Source: DATEDA01 sp963789885
GTDB lineage: Bacteria; Pseudomonadota; Gammaproteobacteria; Burkholderiales; SG8-39
Reading direction: 5' to 3'
Assembly: GCA_963789885.1 (NCBI GenBank)
Contig: CAWBNB010000050.1
Location: 1 to 64,000, forward strand
Length of the DNA: 64,000 bases
Shown in pieces: positions 39,983 through 48,917 of this stretch. The notes under the pieces were generated by a model, which worked only from the letters and a program-made list of their open reading frames with translations, did no database searches and was not told where the DNA came from. A program made the translations under genes and the position numbers. Position 1 is the stretch's first letter; each line of letters starts with the position of its first letter.

Positions 39983-41580
39983 TGGCGGAGTACGACTACG
40001 TCATCGTCGGCGCCGGCTCCGCGGGGTGCATCCTCGCGAACCGGCTCTCCGCCGATCCCGCCACGCGGGTGCTCCTGCTCGAGGCGGGCGGCTCGGACCG
40101 GCACTTCTGGCTCCGTCTGCCGGTCGGCTATTTCAGGTCCATCTACGACACCCGCTTCGCCCGCCTGTTCGACACCGAGCCGGGCGAGGGCTCGGCCGGC
40201 CGCAACGTCGTCTGGCCGCGCGGCCGCGTGCTCGGCGGCTCGTCGTCGATCAACGGTCTGATCTTCATCCGCGGGCAGCACGCGGACTTCGACGGCTGGG
40301 AGCGGCTCGGCGCCGCCGGCTGGGGTTATCGCGCCGTGCTCCCGCACTTCAAGCGCCTGGAGCGCTACGAGGGCGGCGAAAGCGAATACCACGGCGCGGG
40401 CGGCGAGATGGGCGTGTGCGACCTGCGCAACGATCATCCCTATTGCGAGGCATGGGTCGAGGCGGGCGTTCAGTTCGGGCTGCCGCGCAACCCGGACTTC
40501 AACGGCGCGAGCACGTTCGGCGTCGGCGCCTATCAGCTCAGCATCCGCGACGGCTGGCGATCGAGCTCGGCGACGGCGTTCCTGCACCCGGTGCGCGGCC
40601 GCCCGAACCTGACCGTGAATATCGGGGCGCAGGTGACGCGCGTGTTGTTCGAGGGGACGGAAGCGGTCGGTGTCGAATGGCTGGAGCGCGGCGAGACGCG
40701 CCGGGCGCGGGCGGGGAGGGAAGTGATCCTGGCCGCCGGCGCGATCCAGTCACCGCAGCTCCTGCAGTTGTCCGGAGTAGGACCGGTCGCGCTGCTGGAA
40801 CGCCATGGCGTGCCGGTCGTCGCCGACTCGCCCGAGGTCGGCGACAACCTCCAGGATCACTACCAGGCACGCACGATCGTGCGGCTGAAGAAGCGTCGCT
40901 CGCTCAACGACGATGTCCGCAACCCGGTCAAGCTGGCGGCGATGGGGCTGGAATGGCTGCTCAGGAACCGCGGTCCGCTCACCGTCGGCGCCGGGCAGGT
41001 AGGCGGCGCGGCATGCACCGAGTTCGCCAGGAACGCTCGCCCGGACGTCCAGTTCAACGTAATGCCGCTGTCGGTCGACAAGCCCGGCGATCCGCTGCAC
41101 GACTACTCGGGATTCACCGCCTCGGTGTGGCAGTGCCACCCGGCCTCGCGCGGTCGGGTCGCTATCCGTTCGGCCGATCCGCTCGATCAGCCGCGGATCG
41201 AGCCGCGCTACCTGGTCGAAGCGGTCGACCGCAAGACCATCGTTTCCGGCATCCGGATGCTCCGCGAGATCTACCGCCAGCCCGCCTTCCGCGATCTTTG
41301 GGAGGAGGAGGTCCTTCCCGGCACCGGTGCCGGCACCGACAGCGGGTCGCTCGACTTTGCGCGCGAGAAGGGCGGCACGGTGTTCCATTGCGTGGGTACG
41401 TGCCGCATGGGGGGCGACGCGCATGCCGTGGTGGATCCCAGCCTGCGGGTACGCGCCGTCGAACGATTGCGCGTGATCGACGCATCGGTGATGCCGGTCG
41501 TGACCTCGGCGAACACCAATGCCGCCTCGCTGATGATCGGGGAGAAGGGAGCGGACCTGGTCCTGCGGGGAAGCCGATAG
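39982..41580 (+). CDS. GMC oxidoreductase (choline/alcohol dehydrogenase-like)
   Basis: 532 aa FAD enzyme that oxidises an alcohol. The N-terminus YDYVIVGAGSAGCILANRLS binds ADP; RGRVLGGSSSINGLIFIRGQ is GMC signature 1; VILAAGAIQSPQLLQLSGVG is signature 2; FHCVGTCRMGGDAHAVVDPS carries the catalytic His, and SVMPVVTSANTNAASLMIGE the second conserved region. The ATG overlaps the stop of the binding-protein gene (ATGA). The likely substrate is what the ABC system imports. Confidence 0.9.
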   Translation: MAEYDYVIVGAGSAGCILANRLSADPATRVLLLEAGGSDRHFWLRLPVGYFRSIYDTRFARLFDTEPGEGSAGRNVVWPRGRVLGGSSSINGLIFIRGQHADFDGWERLGAAGWGYRAVLPHFKRLERYEGGESEYHGAGGEMGVCDLRNDHPYCEAWVEAGVQFGLPRNPDFNGASTFGVGAYQLSIRDGWRSSSATAFLHPVRGRPNLTVNIGAQVTRVLFEGTEAVGVEWLERGETRRARAGREVILAAGAIQSPQLLQLSGVGPVALLERHGVPVVADSPEVGDNLQDHYQARTIVRLKKRRSLNDDVRNPVKLAAMGLEWLLRNRGPLTVGAGQVGGAACTEFARNARPDVQFNVMPLSVDKPGDPLHDYSGFTASVWQCHPASRGRVAIRSADPLDQPRIEPRYLVEAVDRKTIVSGIRMLREIYRQPAFRDLWEEEVLPGTGAGTDSGSLDFAREKGGTVFHCVGTCRMGGDAHAVVDPSLRVRAVERLRVIDASVMPVVTSANTNAASLMIGEKGADLVLRGSR

Positions 41581-41651
41581 ATGGAGCGGGCATCCACTGC
41601 CGCAAGCTGTCAGACTGTCCGGCCACGAGCGGCAAAAGGAGGAACGGGTTC

Positions 41652-42341
41652 ATGCCTTTGAAAGGTGCGGGATTCATGGCGATCTGGCACGACGTCAAAC
41701 CGGAGGGAGAGCCGGAGTACAACATTTGGCACACGCGGGAGCACATGCCAGAGCGGCTCGGCGTGCCCGGTTTCGAAGTGGGTCGACGCTGGGTGGACTG
41801 GAACCTGGCAAAGCATCGCTATTTCACGCTGTACGAGGCGCGCACCATCGATGTCTTCGGGTCGGAGCCCTATCGCGCGCGCCTCAACGCACCTTCTGCG
41901 TGGGCGATCCGCGTGCAGCCGCACTACGCCAATTTCGTGCGCTCGGCGTGCCGCACGATCGTCAGCGTCGGCAAGGGGATCGGTGGCGCGATAGCAACTA
42001 TCCGCGTGAACTTCGCATCCGACGCCGGCAAGGGCGTCTTCAGCGCGAAGAGCCACGCGCTCGCCTACGAAATCATGCCGCTCGACGGGGTCACCAGCGT
42101 CCACATCGGCTATGCGGATCCCACCGTCACGCGTGTCCAGACGAAGGAATCCGAGCTTCGCAAGCTCACGAGCGAGGACGTGTTCGACGCCGTGGTGATG
42201 ATCGACGGCCTCGGGCGTCGCGAGCTCGAGCGCGCGATGCCGAAGATCGAGGCGCTGCTTACTCCCGGGGCCGCCGGTGTGGCCTCGAAGGAGTCGGCCG
42301 TCTATGACCTGGCGTACGTGTTGGCGTCGGACGAGGTCTGA
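41652..42341 (+). CDS. EthD-like dimeric alpha/beta-barrel protein
   Basis: 229 aa from ATG 41652 after AGGAGG. Two repeats: GFMAIWHDVKPEGEPEYNIW with HTREHMPERLGVPGFEVGRR, then GDRG-less second half with SAKSHALAYEIMPLDGVTSV and EDVFDAVVMIDGLGRRELER. Similar proteins sit in catabolic operons with oxidoreductases; their chemical role is mostly unknown. It follows the GMC gene by 71 bases in the same direction. Confidence 0.65.
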   Translation: MPLKGAGFMAIWHDVKPEGEPEYNIWHTREHMPERLGVPGFEVGRRWVDWNLAKHRYFTLYEARTIDVFGSEPYRARLNAPSAWAIRVQPHYANFVRSACRTIVSVGKGIGGAIATIRVNFASDAGKGVFSAKSHALAYEIMPLDGVTSVHIGYADPTVTRVQTKESELRKLTSEDVFDAVVMIDGLGRRELERAMPKIEALLTPGAAGVASKESAVYDLAYVLASDEV

Positions 42342-42391
42342 TCGCAGACGTCCGCATCAGCGGCGCGACCGGAGCTGATCAGCCGGGCCTC

Positions 42392-42539
42392 GACCCGCTA
42401 CTCGTACGGAAGGTCGGCACGATCTCCGCGCTGGACGTCGATTTCCGTCCATCGCACCGACTCCGGGGACGAGGCCTACGACTGGCTGGTCTGCCAGGTC
42501 GCCGAGCACGCGCTGGGGCAGCGGGGGCCGATGCTGTAG
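42392..42539 (+). pseudogene. C-terminal remnant of a LOG-family gene
   Basis: DPLLVRKVGTISALDVDF, then after a shift RTDSGDEAYDWLVCQVAEHA and LGQRGPML with a stop match the end of the intact gene at 48045 (RTDSVDEAYGWIVQQLAEHA, LGQPGAML). DNA similarity is clear over the last 100 bases. Nothing else is seen in 42342-42702 apart from the Shine-Dalgarno of the next gene. Confidence 0.7.
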
Positions 42540-42702
42540 CGGTTGCGGTAAGAAGTCCCGTTCCGCCGCGGTATCGTCGCGTCCTTTCGCACGAACCGGC
42601 GCAGGACTAGGCCGAAGGACGGATTTTGGACGGCGCACGGTACACCTTAGAGTGGCTCCGTCACGCCGCGCGGTCGCGCGGCCGACGACGCGAGGAGGGA
42701 CG

Positions 42703-44241
42703 ATGGGCCAGGAGATCCGCGCAGCACTCCATCCGTTCGGCGAGCCGGACTGCGAGTCCGAGCTCAAGGCGCTGGGCGACCGCTACCGGGAGTACTACTT
42801 CGGCAACCGGTTCAGCAGCCGCGCCCTGGAGCCGGAGGTCTACCTGATCGTCGGTCGGCGCGGCTCGGGCAAGACCGCGCTCGGGCACTTCTTCGAGTTC
42901 CAGCGCACGCTGCGCAACTCGATCGCGATCGACGTCGATGAGCCTGCGGTGTTTGAGCAGGTCACCGACCGCATCAAGGCGAGCGTCGACCAGACCCGGG
43001 AGTTCGCGATTCCGAAGATTGCGAAGCTGTGGGAGCTGGTCATCTGGTCGGCAATCTTCCACAAGTTGCGCGATAACGACGAGCGCATCGCCGCGGCCGC
43101 GTTCTTCGACAAGAGCGAGCGGAAGTTCTCCAGCTTCGTGCGCCACGTGCTCGAGGCGCTCGTCCAGCGCCTGATCAAGAGCGAGCGCAACCTGCTCGAG
43201 GAGCTCGAGGGGCTCCTCGCCCAGCCGGCGGTGGAGGAAGGGAAGAAGGCCGTGCTCGAGATCGCCGCGCGCGAGCCGGTCATCGTCGCGATCGACACGC
43301 TCGAGAACTACGCGCTATCCGACGAGGCGACGATGCGGGCGCTCGGCGCGCTCATCCAGTGCGCCTCGACCTTCAACCGCGACTACGCCCGGAAGGGGAT
43401 CCACCTGAAGGTCATGTTCATGGGCGAGGTCTTCCCGTACGTCAAGGAAGAGGTCGTCCTCAACACGCTCAAGTTCGTCCGCAACGAGCTCCACCTGCAC
43501 TGGCGTCCCAAAGACCTGATGCGGCTGATCTGCTGGCGCTTCCAGTGGTACCTGGAGAGCACGGGCCGCGGCCCGCAGCTCGCGCGTGGGGTGCGCTGGG
43601 ACGCGCACGAGGATGTCCTCGAGAACGTCTGGGAACGCTACTTCGGGCGCACGCTGGTAAACGGACGCGGCGTGCCCGAGAAGACCTTCCCCTATGTGCT
43701 GCGGCACACGCAGCTGCGGCCGCGGCAGCTCATCGTGCTCTGCAACTCGATCGCGCAGCGCGCCGAGGCTGCCGGGACTTTCCCGACGCTCGCGCCCGAG
43801 CACACGAAGGGCGCCCTTGCCGACGGTCACAGCGCGCTCGCCGACGAGGTCGTGAACTCCTACAGCTCGGTCTACCGGAACGTCGGCCGCATCGTCGACT
43901 GCCTCACCGGGCTGCCGATGGTGTTCAAGGGCAGCGAGCTCGACCGGCGGGCGAAGCACTCCGCGGCGCACTGGGCGAACGGCGGCTATTCTCCCGACGC
44001 ATTCCGCCAGCTCGCCGCGCAGCTCGGCATCGTCGGCCGGGTGCGGTCGTCGGGGAACGGCGTGCTCGAGGCCGACTTCGAGTACTTCGAGGAAGGGCGC
44101 CTGCCGCTGATGGTCCAGGACGAGTGCGTGATCCACCCGATGTTCTACCGGCGCCTCAAGACGGACACGAGCAGGCGGATGCTGGTGTATCCGTTCCCCG
44201 ATCACGAGGAGTTCCGCGAGCTCATGCTGGAAGCGGCTTGA
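42703..44241 (+). CDS. P-loop ATPase, Sll1717-like
   Basis: 512 aa from ATG 42703 behind GAGGAGGG. VYLIVGRRGSGKTALGHFFE is Walker A (about residues 47-58) and EPVIVAIDTLENYALSD a Walker B-like strand (about 191). YVLRHTQLRPRQLIVLCNSI resembles the sensor/arginine region of AAA/STAND proteins, with a wHTH-like C-terminal part (FRQLAAQLGIVGRVRSSGNG). Such lone ATPases are sometimes found in defence islands; no partner is next to it, so the role is unknown. Convergent with the lipoprotein gene. Confidence 0.7.
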   Translation: MGQEIRAALHPFGEPDCESELKALGDRYREYYFGNRFSSRALEPEVYLIVGRRGSGKTALGHFFEFQRTLRNSIAIDVDEPAVFEQVTDRIKASVDQTREFAIPKIAKLWELVIWSAIFHKLRDNDERIAAAAFFDKSERKFSSFVRHVLEALVQRLIKSERNLLEELEGLLAQPAVEEGKKAVLEIAAREPVIVAIDTLENYALSDEATMRALGALIQCASTFNRDYARKGIHLKVMFMGEVFPYVKEEVVLNTLKFVRNELHLHWRPKDLMRLICWRFQWYLESTGRGPQLARGVRWDAHEDVLENVWERYFGRTLVNGRGVPEKTFPYVLRHTQLRPRQLIVLCNSIAQRAEAAGTFPTLAPEHTKGALADGHSALADEVVNSYSSVYRNVGRIVDCLTGLPMVFKGSELDRRAKHSAAHWANGGYSPDAFRQLAAQLGIVGRVRSSGNGVLEADFEYFEEGRLPLMVQDECVIHPMFYRRLKTDTSRRMLVYPFPDHEEFRELMLEAA

Positions 44242-44275
44242 CCGGGCGGCGCTTCCGCATTCGATCTCGACTCCG

Positions 44276-45160
44276 CTAGTCGCAGCGCGCGGGCGCGACC
44301 TCCGCCGCGCTCACGCCGAGCGCCTTGCTCCAGGCCTGCAGGCCGGCATCGATCTTCGCCGGGTCGTCGGCGCCGGGCTCGCGGCACTGGACGAACTGGC
44401 GGTATTGCCCCCACGCGGCTCCGGCCGCCTGCAGCGCGGCCTTGCGCTCGGCATCGCGGAGGTCCGTACCGAACAGCAGATTCGTCACCGCGGACTCCCA
44501 GACCCGCACTGCGCCCATCCTCGACAGTGCGAAGTAGCCGCGCAGCGGATGACTTGGCGGCAGCTCCCGCTCTGCGTCGTCCAGGAACTGGATCGCCTCG
44601 GTGACATCCGCCTTGATCCGGCGGAACGTCTTGATGCGCTCCTCGGGTGGCGCGGCGCCCGCGCTCTTCGCGAGCAGCTCGGATGCCTCGTCGATCCTCG
44701 CCAGCCCGGGCAACGCGACGAGCAGCGCGTGGTCGCGCGGCGTCTCCGCGCGCTGGTCCGCCGCACCAGGTGCCGCGCAGGCACCCGCGAGCGCCGCCTT
44801 CGCCTGGCGGATGGCGCCCTCCCGATCGGCCAGGCGCCACAACGCAAGCGCATGGAGGGTATAGGCGGTGCACAGCAGATTGTCGTTCGCGAGCTCCTTG
44901 CTGTGCTCCGCGATCAGCTTCTCGAGCGATTTGGCCGAGATCCGGTATGCCGATGTGTAGCTCTCGACCGCTCCCGCCGAGCGCGCGTCACCGTAGCGTT
45001 CGCGGTTCTCCATCTCGGCCGCGCGGCTGAATCCCTGCTCCGCCTGCCGCAGCGTCTCGATGTGCGAAACGCAGCCGCCGGCGAGCAGCGCGACCCCGAG
45101 CAGCATCGGCCACACGGACCGGCGGATCCGCGACCGATCGACCCGCGTGATCACGTTCAT
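44276..45160 (-). CDS. Lipoprotein with TPR-like helices
   Basis: 294 aa. A signal peptide ends in a lipobox (LLGVALLAGGC), so the mature protein should be lipid-anchored. The rest is helical with TPR-like spacing (ESYTSAYRISAKSLEKLIAE, LLCTAYTLHALALWRLADRE, IRQAKAALAGACAAPG). Its ATG overlaps the stop of the 603-aa gene by four bases; the pair and the muramidase upstream form one operon. Function unknown, perhaps an assembly or immunity-like partner in the envelope. Confidence 0.7.
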   Translation of the reverse strand: MNVITRVDRSRIRRSVWPMLLGVALLAGGCVSHIETLRQAEQGFSRAAEMENRERYGDARSAGAVESYTSAYRISAKSLEKLIAEHSKELANDNLLCTAYTLHALALWRLADREGAIRQAKAALAGACAAPGAADQRAETPRDHALLVALPGLARIDEASELLAKSAGAAPPEERIKTFRRIKADVTEAIQFLDDAERELPPSHPLRGYFALSRMGAVRVWESAVTNLLFGTDLRDAERKAALQAAGAAWGQYRQFVQCREPGADDPAKIDAGLQAWSKALGVSAAEVAPARCD

Positions 45161-46968
45161 TTCAACGCTCCCGCTACGCCGCTCCGGAATCCGGTCATGT
45201 CCATCGCCCCGTGGCTCGCGAGCAGCGGCAGGGCTTCGCCGAGCACGACGGCGAGGGCCTGCAGCCGCGCGTCGTTGACGGTTTTCTCGACGAGGACCCC
45301 GAACACCGCGTCGACGATGTCCTGAACGACCTGGCCGCGGAGCGCGACCCAGGTGACCTGCGCGCTCGCGCCGGGTCCGAAGAGCGCGGCCAGCACCGTC
45401 TCGAGTGCGAGCGTGCCGTAGCGCTTGCCTGCGGCCGTCTTGAGCTGCAGCGTGTACTGCCGGCCCATCGCCCGTAGCACGCTTTCCACGATCGCCACCG
45501 CGGTTGCGGAGTCGAGCCGGGTGCTACCGAGGCGCCGCATCGTCGCCAGCAACTCCCGGACGATCTCGGCGATCAACGGGTCCTTGATGCTGCCCGCGAC
45601 CCAGCCGGGGTTCTGCGCGGCTTCCTGGACGACCACGCCGATGATGCGCAGCGCCTCATCCTCCGAGAAGCCGGTGCGCCAGGCGGCGCCGGCGGGTGGC
45701 GACGCCGCGACCGCGCGCAGCACCTCCTTCGTCGCGACGACCAGCAGCTGCTTCTCCGGATGATCGAGCCCGGCGGGGGCGAGCGCATCGAGATTCCCGG
45801 CGGTATTGACGAGGACGAGGCGCAGCACCTCCGGGAGGATCGTCGACGCCTCGAGCGGGGTGCCCGGGCTGTCGGCAAGCACCGCAGCGACGTCGACGGC
45901 CATCGCGCGGACGAGCCCGGTCAGGAACGGCGAGCCTTTCGCTGCGAGTTCCGGATGACGGCCCACCGCGAGGAGCGCGGCCTGGGCCACGCGCGCGAAC
46001 GCTTCGCTCCCGAACGCCCGGTCCGGGTCGCCGGCGGCGGCATCCCCCAGCGAATCCATCAACGCGCCCGCGACCGACCGGAGGAGGTCCTGCTCCTCCG
46101 GCGACGAGGCGCGGAGGAAGAGTTCCGGGTTGTCCACCGCCGCACTCGCCGCGCCCCGGAGCAGCGCGCGGAAGATCCCGTTCGCGAGCTCGGCGCGCTG
46201 GTCCTTCTCGCTCAGCGTGAGCCCCGCCTGGAGGCTCGCATTGAGCGCGCCGTAGACCGCGCCGGCGGCGTGCTGGACGAGCACCTGTCCGCGCCTGTCC
46301 TTCACGAGCAGCTCGGGGTGAACGCTCATGAAATCGAGGAGGCTCGTCGCCATCATCGGCACGATCTCCGTCGGGGCGGTCTCGACGAAATCGACGTCCT
46401 GGAACTGCGCCAGGAACTCGCCGAGGAGCCGGCTGCGCGCGGACGAGCTGTTGGCGAGGTCGGGCATCGAAACGGCGTAGTCGACGGCGATGTTGACGAG
46501 CGTGCCCGCCAGCCTGCGCAGCACCGTCGGATTCGGGTCGTGGCCCTTGCGCCATTGCCGCACCGACACGAGCACCACCAGGTCCTCGTCGGTCAGGCCG
46601 GTCGCCGCCAGGGATTCGGCGCCGGCGGTGCCCACCACCTGCCCGTTCCGCGCGCGGATGAGGAGGGTGTGCTCGTCGAAGAGGGCGTGGATCTCCTTGT
46701 CCTCCTCGGCGCTCAGCGCCCTGGGGCCCTGCGCCGCGACCTTTCCGACCAGGGTGCGCACGCGCAGATTAGCGGCGAAGAACTCCTTCCCGTCTCCGTC
46801 GCGGTAGAAGTTCTCGATCGAGCTGAGATCGGGGGCGGCCGGGAAGTTGGGCAGCGGCAGCGTGATCGCGGCGGACCGCAGGGAATCGGCGAAGGCATGC
46901 CGGGCCTGCTCGGCGATCCGGATCGCCGCCCGGATCGCGAGCATGATCAGCTGGACGTCGACTGGCAT
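45157..46968 (-). CDS. Large helical protein of unknown function
   Basis: 603 aa, no signal peptide and no clear transmembrane segment apart from a mildly hydrophobic N-terminus (VQLIMLAIRAAIRIAEQARH). Most of it is a run of amphipathic helices about 40 residues long with Asn-Pro/His-Pro turns (DNPELFLRASS, VHPELLVKDRRGQ, GRHPELAAKGSP), suggesting a repeat solenoid. I recognise no family. It lies 20 bases after the muramidase and overlaps the lipoprotein gene. Confidence 0.6.
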   Translation of the reverse strand: MPVDVQLIMLAIRAAIRIAEQARHAFADSLRSAAITLPLPNFPAAPDLSSIENFYRDGDGKEFFAANLRVRTLVGKVAAQGPRALSAEEDKEIHALFDEHTLLIRARNGQVVGTAGAESLAATGLTDEDLVVLVSVRQWRKGHDPNPTVLRRLAGTLVNIAVDYAVSMPDLANSSSARSRLLGEFLAQFQDVDFVETAPTEIVPMMATSLLDFMSVHPELLVKDRRGQVLVQHAAGAVYGALNASLQAGLTLSEKDQRAELANGIFRALLRGAASAAVDNPELFLRASSPEEQDLLRSVAGALMDSLGDAAAGDPDRAFGSEAFARVAQAALLAVGRHPELAAKGSPFLTGLVRAMAVDVAAVLADSPGTPLEASTILPEVLRLVLVNTAGNLDALAPAGLDHPEKQLLVVATKEVLRAVAASPPAGAAWRTGFSEDEALRIIGVVVQEAAQNPGWVAGSIKDPLIAEIVRELLATMRRLGSTRLDSATAVAIVESVLRAMGRQYTLQLKTAAGKRYGTLALETVLAALFGPGASAQVTWVALRGQVVQDIVDAVFGVLVEKTVNDARLQALAVVLGEALPLLASHGAMDMTGFRSGVAGALK

Positions 46969-46988
46969 CGGGAGCGCAGTCGTGAAGA

Positions 46989-47852
46989 CTAGGCTGCGAG
47001 CGGGAGGACTGCAGCTGCCTGGCGATCGGCGTCGAGTGCCGCCTCGTACGCGGCCGCGAGCTTCTCGTCGTACTTGTTCTGGGCGTAACCCGGACCGTTG
47101 TAGGCGCGCGCGAACCGGCGCCAGTCTTGCACGCGCAGCCAGTGCGCGAGGGGATGACCCTCGAAGGTCTGCTTGTCGATGAACCTGGAGAACGCCTCGA
47201 GATGCGCACGCTCGTTCGCCTGCATCCGCTCGACGAACGCCTCGACCTCACCGTAGCCGATGTTCGCGGCGTGGTAGCCGAGGATCTGGAAGAGCCCCCA
47301 CGACGCTGATTCCAGCGCGGCGCCGGAATCGATCCGCTGCGCCTGCTCGAGGCGCGCGTACTCGCCGGGGCCGCCGGCGTACTTGGTCCGGTCCCACTTC
47401 GGGTAGAGCACGTTTTCGTTGCCCGGCGCGAGCTTGGCGGGGTCCTTGCCCCGGCGCTTGAGACGCTGCCAGAAGACGTGGCCCTCGAACAGGATCTTGG
47501 GGCGCAGCCCCCAGAAGCCGCTCCCCGCCGACTCGACCTTGTAGACCGCCCGCACCGCCGCGACCGGCAGCGCACTCGCGGTGGCCACCTGCTCGATGTC
47601 GGCCTGCGACAGCCATTTTTCCGTGATCGCCGCCAGGAGCTCGGGCTTCAGCGCGAACAGCTTCGTCCAGGTCTTCTCGCCGGCGATCCCGTCGACCACG
47701 AGCCCCTGCTCCTTCTGGAACCGGCGCACCGCCGCGAGGGTCTCGGCGTCCATCCGCCCGTCCACCCGCGACAGGTAGCCGAGCGCGTTGAGATAGACCT
47801 CGAGCAGGACGATGTCCCGTTTCGGCTGCACGCCTCGGCTTACGTCGGTCAT
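46989..47852 (-). CDS. N-acetylmuramidase with peptidoglycan-binding domain
   Basis: 287 aa from ATG 47852; the frame runs on upstream but only as antisense. Residues 15-70 form a PG-binding domain (LEVYLNALGYLSRVDGRMDA, VRRFQKEQGLVVDGIAGEKT). The rest is the DUF3380 muramidase fold: YKVESAGSGFWGLRPKILFE with the likely catalytic Glu107, NENVLYPKWDRTKYAGGPGE, SASWGLFQILGYHAANIGY. The same architecture is seen in phage endolysins. No signal peptide, so export would need another route. First gene of a three-gene operon. Confidence 0.85.
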   Translation of the reverse strand: MTDVSRGVQPKRDIVLLEVYLNALGYLSRVDGRMDAETLAAVRRFQKEQGLVVDGIAGEKTWTKLFALKPELLAAITEKWLSQADIEQVATASALPVAAVRAVYKVESAGSGFWGLRPKILFEGHVFWQRLKRRGKDPAKLAPGNENVLYPKWDRTKYAGGPGEYARLEQAQRIDSGAALESASWGLFQILGYHAANIGYGEVEAFVERMQANERAHLEAFSRFIDKQTFEGHPLAHWLRVQDWRRFARAYNGPGYAQNKYDEKLAAAYEAALDADRQAAAVLPLAA

Positions 47853-48044
47853 CCGGGCTCCTTCGGCTCCAGTGCGGGCGATCCTAAAGAATCGCGGTGG
47901 ACGCGACCGGATCGTAGGAGGCCCACCCCGCGCGTTCAATAGGGCGAATGGCTTAAGCAGTGCGCGGGCGCCGGGCGTTTTACCGGTGGCGGACGCTGGC
48001 GCGGCCGCCGCTCGGGTACGATCCGCCGCGAAAGGATCGCCACC

Positions 48045-48863
48045 ATGACCGAACGCACGCGGCGCCCGCCCAGGGCCTATCGCAACCAATCCTTCCTGAA
48101 CAGCAAGGAGGCGCGACCGCTCCGCATCCTGGCCGAGTACTTCGAGCCCAAGGCCCGGTTCGAGCGGCAGCGCGTGGACGATACCATCGTGTTCATGGGC
48201 TCGGCGCGCACCCGGTCGCGCGAGGACGCCGAGGCGGGGCTGCGGCGGGCCGAGGCGGGCGAGGGCGATCTCGAAACCGCGCGCATGGAGCTCCGCATGT
48301 CGGCCTACTACGAAGCCGCGCGCACGCTCGCCTACCGGCTCACGCAGTGGTCGAAGGATCTGGATCCGACCGGCGAGCGGCGCTTCGTCGTCTGCACCGG
48401 CGGCGGCCCCGGCATCATGGAAGCGGCGAACCGCGGGGCGGCCGAGGCGCGCGGCATGAACGTCGGCCTCACGATCGCGATCCCGGCGGAGGACTTCGAC
48501 AACCGCTACGTGACGCGCGAGCTCGCCTTCCACTTCCACTACTTCTTCATGCGGAAGTTCTGGTTTGCCTACCTCGCGAAAGCGGTGATCGTGTTTCCGG
48601 GCGGGTTCGGCACGCTCGACGAGCTCTTCGAGCTGCTGACGCTCGTCCAGACCCACAAGATGACCAAGCCGATGCCGATCGTGCTCTTCGGCGACGAGTA
48701 CTGGCGCGAGGTGGTCGATTTCGACGCGCTGGTGCGCCACGGCACCATCTCCGCCCCCGACGTCAACCTCGTGTACCGGACCGACTCGGTCGACGAGGCC
48801 TACGGTTGGATCGTGCAGCAGCTGGCCGAGCACGCGCTCGGCCAGCCCGGCGCGATGCTGTAG
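48045..48863 (+). CDS. LOG-family protein (Rossmann fold)
   Basis: 272 aa. VVCTGGGPGIMEAANRGAAE (about residues 116-135) and AVIVFPGGFGTLDELFELLT (about 180-199) are the PGGxGTxxE family signature; members are phosphoribohydrolases that free cytokinin-like bases, or are of unknown substrate. The long N-terminus before the fold is typical of the TIGR00730-related larger forms. Single gene, divergent from the muramidase operon. A piece of its 3' end is repeated at 42392. Confidence 0.8.
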   Translation: MTERTRRPPRAYRNQSFLNSKEARPLRILAEYFEPKARFERQRVDDTIVFMGSARTRSREDAEAGLRRAEAGEGDLETARMELRMSAYYEAARTLAYRLTQWSKDLDPTGERRFVVCTGGGPGIMEAANRGAAEARGMNVGLTIAIPAEDFDNRYVTRELAFHFHYFFMRKFWFAYLAKAVIVFPGGFGTLDELFELLTLVQTHKMTKPMPIVLFGDEYWREVVDFDALVRHGTISAPDVNLVYRTDSVDEAYGWIVQQLAEHALGQPGAML

Positions 48864-48917
48864 GGAGGAGCGCGCGAGGCGCCCGACCGAGCGCAGCGCG
48901 CCGCGCTCGATGCGGCG

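Noticed and set aside
40026..42341. 771-codon frame ending in the EthD-like protein
   Set aside because: The first two thirds are an out-of-frame reading of the GMC gene. Only the part from ATG 41652 is real.
47860..48833. N-terminal extension of the muramidase across the LOG gene
   Set aside because: The frame is open but antisense to a clear LOG coding sequence; the ATG at 47852 is the natural start.
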